A stretch of DNA of 5,596 nt from positions 1 through 5,596 of the forward strand of contig JAHWJF010000273.1 of NCBI GenBank assembly GCA_019348515.1, in the 5' to 3' direction. The notes under the pieces are model-generated. The model had not been told where the DNA came from. It ran no database searches and saw only the letters and a program-made list of their open reading frames with translations. The first letter of the stretch is position 1; every line of letters begins with the position of its first letter. Both the position numbers and the translations under genes were made by a program. This DNA is from Chloroflexota bacterium. GTDB taxonomy: Bacteria; Chloroflexota; Chloroflexia; Thermomicrobiales; UBA6265. Positions 1 to 5,095 of the stretch are shown here, in pieces.

Positions 1-399
1 CGATCTAATCTCTCCGGCGGGCAGCAGCAAATGCTGGCGGTGGCTCGGGCCCTGATGTCACGCCCGAAATTGCTCCTCATGGACGAGCCATCGCTTGGGC
101 TCTCGCCAAAGCTCGTCTCAGAGGTCTTTGGCCTCATCGCCGAGCTCCGCGATCTCGGAATGACGATCCTGCTCGTCGAGCAGAACGTGCGCATGACGCT
201 CGACATCGTCGACCGGGCCTACCTCGTGAACACCGGCCGCGTCGAATTCGTCGGCACCCCAGCGGAGATCCGCCAACACGCCGACCTCGAGCAGACCTAT
301 CTCGGGGGGAAGCGGGAGGCGGGAGCCGGGAGGAACGACTCTCCTCCCGCCATCGGCCATCCGCCATCCGCTATGAACCGGACGGCGACCGGTGGATAA
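1..399 (+). CDS. livF: LivF-type ABC transporter ATPase, C-terminal part (5' truncated)
   Basis: This is the C-terminal 132 residues of the second ATPase of a branched-chain amino acid-type (HAAT) importer, which hydrolyses ATP at the inner face of the membrane to drive uptake through LivH/LivM. The frame is open from base 1, so Walker A and the Q-loop lie off the left edge. Visible in order are the ABC signature LSGGQQQ (window residues 4-10), Walker B LLLMDEP with Asp28 and the catalytic Glu29, the D-loop SLGL, and VEQN (59-62). In VEQN a Gln takes the usual switch-His position, as is normal for LivF and unlike LivG. The family normally ends at a YLGG motif, encoded here at 298-309. The frame then continues for 29 residues rich in Gly, Arg, Pro and Ala, encoded by a palindromic repeat, to TAA at 397-399. 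The stop overlaps the livH start by 8 nt. A general HAAT ATPase for amides or urea is possible, since substrate cannot be read from the ATPase. Confidence 0.95.
   Translation, partial: RSNLSGGQQQMLAVARALMSRPKLLLMDEPSLGLSPKLVSEVFGLIAELRDLGMTILLVEQNVRMTLDIVDRAYLVNTGRVEFVGTPAEIRQHADLEQTYLGGKREAGAGRNDSPPAIGHPPSAMNRTATGG
310..376. repeat. Palindromic heptamer-repeat element inside the livF 3' end
   Basis: Three consecutive 7-nt units (GCGGGAG at 312-318 and 319-325, CCGGGAG at 326-332) are followed by an unrelated 16-nt stretch. Then come three more units on the other strand's pattern (GCCATCG 349-355, GCCATCC 356-362, GCCATCC 363-369) and a decayed fourth (GCTATGA 370-376). The reverse complement of the second tract (GCGGATG units) is a degenerate copy of the first (GCGGGAG), so the element is a long imperfect inverted repeat. 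Stronger local pairing is also available: GGCGGGAG (318-325) with CTCCCGCC (344-351), or GGGAGG (328-333) with CCTCCC (343-348). It begins directly after the codons for the usual LivF end. Similar G-rich and 'GCCATCC' intergenic repeats are recalled from Thermomicrobia-like genomes, but this was not searched. Confidence 0.7.
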
Positions 400-1282
400 T
401 CTCGTTCAATACATCATCTCATCACTGTCGCTGGGCGGTCTCTACGCGCTGATGACGCTCGGCCTCGTCGTCGTCTACGGCATCTTGCGCCTGATCAACT
501 TCGCCTATGGCGAGTTGGTCATGGTGGCCGGCTACGGCCTGCTCCTCTTCGGACAGACCGCCATGCCATGGCCACTTGTCGCGCTGCTCAGCATCGCCGT
601 CGCGATCCTCGTGGCGGTGCTCATGGAGCGGGTCGCCTTTCGTCCGGTTCGCTTCGGCTCGGCCAGCACGATGCTGATTACCTCGTTTGCGGTCAGCACC
701 CTGCTCCAGAACACCACACTCCTGGCGATCTCCCCGCGACCCCAGGCGGTACGGCTGCCGGCGTTCTTCGTCGAGAGCGTCACCGTAGGGGGGCTTCGGC
801 TCCGGGTTGTGGACCTCGCGAGCCTTGCCGTCAGCATTCTTGCGCTCATCGTGCTCTCGATCTTGTTACGGCGCACCATCATCGGTATCGCCCTGCGTGC
901 CGCCGCCGATGACTTCACCATGACCCGCCTCCTCGGCGTCCGCGCCAACCTGATCATCAGCGTGGCCTTTGCGGTCAGCGGTCTCCTGGCCGGCATCGTG
1001 GCCATCTTCTGGGTTGGCCGCTCCTCACTCGTCGAGCCGGCGATCGGCTTGCAGCCGGTCCTGATCGCCTTTATCGCCTCGGTCGTCGGCGGCATGGAGA
1101 ATCTGAAAGGCGCGGTCCTGGGCGGATATCTGCTCGGGTTTCTGACCGTGGGCTTGCAGACGTGGTTGCCGCAGGCCCTGCTCGACTACCGCAACGCGAT
1201 CCTCTTCGGTATCGTGATCGTTATCCTGTTGCTGCGGCCGGAAGGCTTGATCCGCCCCGCCTACTCCCGAGAACGGCGATGA
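392..1282 (+). CDS. livH: Branched-chain amino acid-type ABC permease LivH
   Basis: This is an inner-membrane permease of 296 residues, close to the usual length for LivH (about 300). It pairs with LivM to form the channel of a HAAT importer. The family hallmark is near the N-terminus, GILRLINFAYGEL at residues 30-42, matching the LivH pattern G-I-x-x-x-x-N-F-A-x-G. Hydrophobic segments lie at about 10-30, 43-54, 59-78, 91-112, 139-159, 186-208, 221-256 and 268-282. The cytoplasmic loop that contacts the ATPases reads GIALRAAADD followed by RLLGV (165-183). GTG at 392 is the only start available, because an in-frame TGA lies at 374-376. It overlaps the livF stop (GTGGATAA, 392-399), and no convincing Shine-Dalgarno site precedes it, so translation is probably coupled to livF. 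The stop overlaps the next start as ATGA. The transported molecule is not determined by this protein and could be a branched-chain amino acid, an amide, urea or another amino compound. Confidence 0.95.
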   Translation: MDNLVQYIISSLSLGGLYALMTLGLVVVYGILRLINFAYGELVMVAGYGLLLFGQTAMPWPLVALLSIAVAILVAVLMERVAFRPVRFGSASTMLITSFAVSTLLQNTTLLAISPRPQAVRLPAFFVESVTVGGLRLRVVDLASLAVSILALIVLSILLRRTIIGIALRAAADDFTMTRLLGVRANLIISVAFAVSGLLAGIVAIFWVGRSSLVEPAIGLQPVLIAFIASVVGGMENLKGAVLGGYLLGFLTVGLQTWLPQALLDYRNAILFGIVIVILLLRPEGLIRPAYSRERR

Positions 1283-2397
1283 GGTCGACCTCACGACGGT
1301 CGCCGTTGGTGCAGGTCGGCGTGACCGCGCTGATCCTGAGCGCGGTCTTGATCGCCATCACGGTCCTGACCACGTTCGCCGGCGAGCGGGTCTTCGGCCG
1401 GGTGGTAACGGTCATGCTGATCAGCGTCGTCCTGACCGTCGCTCTGCAAGTCTTCATGGGTAACTCCGGTCTCACCTCCTTCGGCCACGTCGCCTTCATG
1501 GCTATCGGCGCCTATTCCTCCCTCTGGTTCACATTGACCCCTGATGAGAAGCGGGTGACGCTGCCGGACATGCCGCAAGAATGGTTGATCTACGGGTTCC
1601 ACACCCCCTTCCTCCCCGCCGTGCTCCTGGCCGGCGGCGTGGCCGCGGTCGTCGGCGGATTGCTTGGAGTAGCGCTGGTGCGGCTGCGCGGAGCCTCATT
1701 CACCATCGCCACGTTCGCCTTCCTGATCATCGTCCACAGCGTCTTCCTCCAGTGGGAGCCGATGACTCGCGGCTCGCGGACGGTCTTTGGCATCCCGAAC
1801 CTGACCGATCTCTGGTGGGCCCTGGGAGCGGCGGTCACCGCGATCGTCGTCGCCCTGCTTTTCCGCGAGTCGTCGCTCGGTCTCCGCCTGCGGGCGGCGC
1901 GGGACGACGAGGATGCCGCCGCCAGCCTCGGCGTTCACATCGCCTGGGTACGCTGGGTCGCCTGGGTCCTGAGCGTATTCATCACCGGAGCGGCGGGCGC
2001 ACTCTGGGCGCACTTCATCACCACGTTCTCGCCCTCGGCCTTTTACATCGCCCAGACGTTCCTAATCGTGGCCATGCTGATCATCGGTGGCGCCGGCAGC
2101 GTCAGCGGTGCGGTGACGGGCGCCGTCGTCGTCTCCCTCAGCTCGGAGGCGCTCCGGCGATTGGAGGGCTGGCTCAACACGCAGCGAACGGATCAAACGG
2201 CCGTCGGCCAGTTGATCCCGATCGAGCTCCGCGGCTTTGCCGAGATCGTGATCGCCATCGCCATGATCCTGGTCCTGATCCTGCGGCCATCGGGAATCAT
2301 GGGCGGCCGCGAGATCGGCTGGAGTCAGCTGCGGCGTCCATCCGGGGCTGGGCGACAGTTCGCCGCGACGACAGAGGCGGGGACCAAAGGGGACTGA
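1279..2397 (+). CDS. livM: Branched-chain amino acid-type ABC permease LivM
   Basis: This is the second inner-membrane permease of the HAAT importer, 372 residues from ATG 1279. The LivM hallmark is at residues 61-79: GNSGLTSFGH followed by AFMAIGAY. It is preceded by a hydrophobic helix at about 13-33 and another at 42-60. The ATPase-contact loop is LRAARDDEDAAASLGV (about 204-219), followed by helices that include AGALWAH and the conserved Gly-rich stretch IIGGAGSVSGAVTGA. The C-terminus has the usual ILRPSGIMG motif and then a hydrophilic tail of about 27 residues. The ATG overlaps the livH stop as ATGA (1279-1282) with only a weak purine run upstream, so translational coupling is likely. 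The frame is open further upstream to an ATG at 1162. That extension would lie wholly antisense-free inside livH and encodes Arg/Pro-rich shadow sequence, so 1279 was chosen. No gene for the solute-binding protein follows, and the aminotransferase starts 1 nt after the stop. Confidence 0.95.
   Translation: MRSTSRRSPLVQVGVTALILSAVLIAITVLTTFAGERVFGRVVTVMLISVVLTVALQVFMGNSGLTSFGHVAFMAIGAYSSLWFTLTPDEKRVTLPDMPQEWLIYGFHTPFLPAVLLAGGVAAVVGGLLGVALVRLRGASFTIATFAFLIIVHSVFLQWEPMTRGSRTVFGIPNLTDLWWALGAAVTAIVVALLFRESSLGLRLRAARDDEDAAASLGVHIAWVRWVAWVLSVFITGAAGALWAHFITTFSPSAFYIAQTFLIVAMLIIGGAGSVSGAVTGAVVVSLSSEALRRLEGWLNTQRTDQTAVGQLIPIELRGFAEIVIAIAMILVLILRPSGIMGGREIGWSQLRRPSGAGRQFAATTEAGTKGD
2386..2393 (+). promoter_or_regulatory. 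Strong ribosome binding site of the aminotransferase
   Basis: The purine run AAAGGGGA ends 5 nt before ATG 2399 and lies within the last livM codons. It fixes the start at 2399 and allows independent initiation even though the gene is only 1 nt beyond the livM stop. Confidence 0.7.
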
Positions 2398-2398
2398 C

Positions 2399-3745
2399 AT
2401 GGACGCCACCATCACCGCGACCGACATGGCACGGCGCGACGAACGTGCCGTCGCCAACGCACTCAAGATTCGCTATACGCCGTTCGTGGTGGACGGCGGT
2501 GAAGGAGGGCGGCTCTTCGATGTCGACGGCCGGTCCTATCTCGACTTCGGCGCGGCCTGGTCCCTGGCCGGGCTGGGCTACAGCAACGACCGCGTGCGGT
2601 CCGCCGTAACCGCCGAGCTCGGGCGCACGACCTTTGGCGGGCTCGTCTCCGGGATCAACCGGCCGGCGGTCGAGCTGGCCGAGCGGCTGATCGACCTCGT
2701 CCCCGGCGACTGGGAGAAAAAGGTCTGGTACGGGCTCTCCGGTTCGGACGCAAGCGAGGCGGCCATGCGCCTCCTACCGCAGGCCACGGGACGAAATCGC
2801 CTGGTCTCGTTCGTCGGGTGCTGGCACGGCACCCACGTCGGCACCATGGGGCTCTCGGCGCACCCGTCATTGACGGGAGTGATCGGGGGAGCGAACGTCG
2901 TCAAGGCACCCTATCCCGACCCGTACCACCCGCCCTTCCTCGGCACGACGGAGAATCTCACCGATCAGTGTCTCCACTATCTGGAGCACTACCTGTTCCG
3001 CACGATCTGCGAGCCGCGGGACGTCGCCGCCATCTTCGTCGAAGCAGTGCAGAGCGACGGGGGCGACGTGGTGCCGCCACCCGATTTCATGCCGAAGTTG
3101 CGGACACTTTGCGATCGCTACGGGATCCTGCTCGCCGTGGATGAGATCAAGGTGGGTCTTGCCCGCACCGGCGAGATGTTTGCCTTCGAGCACGGTGGCG
3201 TCGAAGCCGACATCGTCCTGCTCGGCAAGTCGCTCGGCGGCGGGATGCCCCTGAGCGCGGTTGTGGCCCGGCGAGAGGTGCTTGACGCCGCAACAGGTTC
3301 GGCGCTCTTTACCGCCTCCGGCAACGCCACCGGCTGCGCGGCTGGTCTGGCGGTACTGGACGAGATCGCGCGGCTGGACCTCGTCCGGCGCTCGGCGGAG
3401 CTCGGAAGGTACCTGCACGAATGCCTGGTTCAGGCACTCGGCGATCTCGAGATCGTTGGTGATATCCGCGGCCTGGGCATGATCCAGGGCGTCGAGTTGG
3501 TCAAGGATCGTGCCTCGCGTGAGCCGCACCAACCTGCCGCCGCCAAAGTGGTCTACCGCGCCTGGGAGCTCGGTCTGATCCTCTACTACGCGGGGAACTG
3601 GGGCAACGTGCTGGAGATCACACCGCCGCTGATCTTGACTCGCGGGGAGATCGATGAGGGCGTCGGCATCCTGCGGCAGGCGGTGCTGGATGTCCTCGAT
3701 GGTAAGGTCAGCGACGAGACGGTTGCGCCGTATGCGGGATGGTGA
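2399..3745 (+). CDS. Class III PLP-dependent aminotransferase
   Basis: This is a cytoplasmic fold-type I PLP enzyme of 448 residues, typical for class III. Family landmarks are all present: GSDASEAA (115-122) for the phosphate-binding loop, CWHG (141-144) with Trp142 as the ring-stacking aromatic, and VDEIKVGLARTG (247-258) with Asp248 pairing with the pyridine nitrogen. LLGKSLGGG follows, with the Schiff-base lysine Lys277, then VGDIRGLGMIQGVELVKD near the C-terminal domain. Trp at the stacking position recalls 2,2-dialkylglycine decarboxylase. That enzyme's decarboxylation Gln (Gln52 in LDF..GQ) is replaced here by Trp54 (LDFGAAW), so transamination is more likely. In NVLEITPPL (residues 403-411), Glu406 sits where GABA, ornithine and dialkylglycine enzymes carry a carboxylate-binding Arg, which makes the amino donor uncertain. 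The gene follows livM by 1 nt, so it probably acts on the imported compound or a product of it. The exact substrate is not assigned. Confidence 0.93.
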   Translation: MDATITATDMARRDERAVANALKIRYTPFVVDGGEGGRLFDVDGRSYLDFGAAWSLAGLGYSNDRVRSAVTAELGRTTFGGLVSGINRPAVELAERLIDLVPGDWEKKVWYGLSGSDASEAAMRLLPQATGRNRLVSFVGCWHGTHVGTMGLSAHPSLTGVIGGANVVKAPYPDPYHPPFLGTTENLTDQCLHYLEHYLFRTICEPRDVAAIFVEAVQSDGGDVVPPPDFMPKLRTLCDRYGILLAVDEIKVGLARTGEMFAFEHGGVEADIVLLGKSLGGGMPLSAVVARREVLDAATGSALFTASGNATGCAAGLAVLDEIARLDLVRRSAELGRYLHECLVQALGDLEIVGDIRGLGMIQGVELVKDRASREPHQPAAAKVVYRAWELGLILYYAGNWGNVLEITPPLILTRGEIDEGVGILRQAVLDVLDGKVSDETVAPYAGW

Positions 3746-3783
3746 GCTGGTTGAGTGGATTGCGTAGTGCGATAGAGCGCGGG

Positions 3784-3861
3784 TGTCATCCTGAGCGTTA
3801 GCGAAGGATCTCGTCGTTCCGCGAACGGTCGAGCCTCGCGACGGGATGCTTCAGCTTGACA
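3784..3861. repeat. REP/MITE-like imperfect inverted repeat ('GTCATCCTGAGCG' type)
   Basis: This 78-nt element sits in the 180-nt gap between the aminotransferase and the peptidase gene. It begins TGTCATCCTGAGCG and ends CTTGACA, so the outer ends are TGTCA/TGACA inverted repeats. The main stem pairs 3803-3816 (GAAGGATCTCGTCG) with 3839-3852 (CGACGGGATGCTTC), 12 of 14 positions plus one G-U. A second small hairpin, CGTTC-CGC-GAACG, lies at 3815-3827. The core words GTCATCCTGAG and GCGAAGGATCTC belong to a repeat recalled as very abundant between genes in Chloroflexota and several other phyla; on the minus strand it yields the familiar spurious peptide DPSLTLRMT. No transposase and no clear target duplication are visible. 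It has no T-run after the stem, so it is not an obvious intrinsic terminator. It may stabilise the upstream mRNA end or separate two transcripts. The rest of the gap (3746-3783 and 3862-3917) shows nothing recognisable. Confidence 0.75.
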
Positions 3862-3917
3862 CATCCACTTCTTGACCCTTTTCGTGGAGGGCGAAGCAGG
3901 AAATCGGGCCCGGTGGC

Positions 3918-3922
3918 GAGGA
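3918..3922 (+). promoter_or_regulatory. Ribosome binding site that supports ATG 3926
   Basis: GAGGA sits 3 nt before ATG 3926. The spacing is short, but this is the only start in the region with both an ATG and a purine run. In-frame TTG 3872 and GTG 3884 lack one and would add residues from the repeat-flanking gap. Confidence 0.45.
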
Positions 3923-3925
3923 ATC

Positions 3926-5095
3926 ATGAGCGATCCCATTCTGACCTATCTCTGGCAGCACCTCGACGAGTACGTGGCCGACCTGCGCCACCTTTCCGGC
4001 ATCGACTCTGGCACCGACGACAAGGTGGGGGTCGACGCCGTCCAGGACTGGTTGCAGGCGCGGCTGCAAGCGCTTGGCTTCTCGGTCGAGCGGCGTCCTC
4101 AGGAGCGTTGGGGCGACGATCTGGTCGCTCGGGGGATAGGGGCGGGTCGGGCCCGAATTCTGTTGCTCGGTCATGCCGACACGGTCTACCCACGCGGAAC
4201 CGCCGCGATGCGCCCGGTCACCATGTGCGGCGACAAGCTGATCGGCCCAGGCACCTGCGACATGAAGGCCGGATTGCTGACCGGTCTGTACGCTCTGCGC
4301 GCCCTCGACCAGCTCGGATGGAAAGACTACGGGGCGATCACCTTCGTCGTCGTCTCCGATGAGGAGATCGAGGAGCGCCATTCGGTCGATCTCCTCACGA
4401 CGGAGGGACCTCGCCATCACGCGGTGATGACCCTCGAGGCCGCCCGTGAGAACGGCGATATCGTCTCCGCTCGGAAAGCGACGCGCTGGTACGCCGTCGA
4501 GGCGATGGGCAAGGCGGCCCATGCCGGCGTCGAGCCGGAGAAGGGGCGCAGCGCGACTCTTGCGCTGGCGCATGTCATCGTAGAGACATACACGCTGAAC
4601 GGAATGAAGGAAGGGATGACGGTCAATCCTGGCCGCATCGAGGGCGGCTCCAACCCGAATGTCGTCGCCGATCGGGCGCGGGCCGTGTTCGATCTTCGCG
4701 CCTGGTCCGCCGCCGATCTCGCCGAGTTGAGCTCGGCATTTGAACGAGTCGCCACGGCGCCGTGCGTTCCCGGCGTCGAGCTACGTGCCGACCCACTCGG
4801 CTCGGGAACACCGGCAATGGAGCGTACGGCTGGGACGATCCGGCTGGAGGAGCACGCGATCCGCATCGCCACGACGCTCGGCTTTCCCCTCCGTGGGGCC
4901 CGTACCGGCGGCGGCTCGGACGTAAGCTACGCTTGTCACGCCCGCACCCCGGGGTTGGATGGCCTTGGTCCCATCGGCGGGCTCGATCATGGACCGGACG
5001 AGTACATCCTGCACAGCAGCATCGTCCCCCGAACGGCACTGCTAGCCAAGCTCATGCAGGCGATCGCCGCCGATGAGGAGCTGATCGATGACTGA
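3926..5095 (+). CDS. M20 family metallopeptidase, carboxypeptidase G2-like
   Basis: This is a di-zinc hydrolase of 389 residues that would cleave an amide or peptide bond next to a carboxylate-bearing residue. The catalytic set is complete: His83 and Asp85 in LLLGHADTVYP, bridging Asp112 in GPGTCDMKAG, general base Glu146 and ligand Glu147 in VVSDEEIEE, Glu171 in TLEAARENGD, and His355 in GLDHGPDEY. Spacing matches carboxypeptidase G2 (His112, Asp141, Glu175/176, Glu200, His385) with one residue of difference. The lid domain carries His199 (KAAHAGVEPEKG), Asn245 (SNPNVV) and Arg258 (FDLR), matching CPG2 His229, Asn275 and Arg288. By eye, CPG2 Arg324 is Thr295 here (GTPAM), so glutamate specificity should not be assumed. 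No signal peptide is seen, so it is likely cytoplasmic. ATG 3926 was chosen over TTG 3872 because the family N-terminus starts here. It ends overlapping the next gene by 8 nt. Alternatives are an acylase, deacetylase or gamma-glutamyl amide hydrolase. Confidence 0.92.
   Translation: MSDPILTYLWQHLDEYVADLRHLSGIDSGTDDKVGVDAVQDWLQARLQALGFSVERRPQERWGDDLVARGIGAGRARILLLGHADTVYPRGTAAMRPVTMCGDKLIGPGTCDMKAGLLTGLYALRALDQLGWKDYGAITFVVVSDEEIEERHSVDLLTTEGPRHHAVMTLEAARENGDIVSARKATRWYAVEAMGKAAHAGVEPEKGRSATLALAHVIVETYTLNGMKEGMTVNPGRIEGGSNPNVVADRARAVFDLRAWSAADLAELSSAFERVATAPCVPGVELRADPLGSGTPAMERTAGTIRLEEHAIRIATTLGFPLRGARTGGGSDVSYACHARTPGLDGLGPIGGLDHGPDEYILHSSIVPRTALLAKLMQAIAADEELIDD
5075..5080 (+). promoter_or_regulatory. 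Ribosome binding site of the GS-like gene
   Basis: GAGGAG lies 7 nt before ATG 5088, inside the last codons of the peptidase gene (encoding part of DEELIDD). It is near consensus and supports 5088 as the start despite the 8-nt overlap with the upstream stop. Confidence 0.75.

Noticed and set aside
1162..1278. A 39-residue N-terminal extension of LivM from ATG 1162
   Set aside because: It lies inside livH in another frame and encodes Arg/Pro-rich sequence unlike a LivM N-terminus. ATG 1279 with the ATGA overlap is the natural start.
1581..2609. A long + strand frame overlapping livM and the aminotransferase start
   Set aside because: It is an Arg/Pro/His-rich shadow frame crossing two well-supported genes, with no domain signature.
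2867..3532. A 221-codon open frame on the minus strand, opposite the aminotransferase
   Set aside because: It is opposite a gene with complete catalytic motifs, is rich in shadow-type residues, and has no ribosome binding site or family motif.
3803..3852. The repeat stem as a rho-independent terminator
   Set aside because: The stem is imperfect, encloses a 22-nt interior with its own hairpin, and is not followed by a T-run.
3856..3883. A perfect TTGACA -35 hexamer (3856-3861) at the end of the repeat, as a promoter for the peptidase gene
   Set aside because: No acceptable -10 hexamer lies 16-18 nt downstream (TTTTCG or TTTCGT only), and the TTGACA is part of the repeat's conserved end. A promoter is possible but not supported.
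3872..3925. An extended peptidase start at TTG 3872 or GTG 3884
   Set aside because: Neither has a good ribosome binding site, and the added residues do not resemble the M20 N-terminus. ATG 3926 gives the family's usual length.
3851..4573. A 240-codon open frame on the minus strand, opposite the peptidase gene
   Set aside because: It is a codon-bias shadow of a high-GC gene. The + strand frame holds the full M20 motif set, while the minus frame shows no recognisable motif and starts within the repeat.
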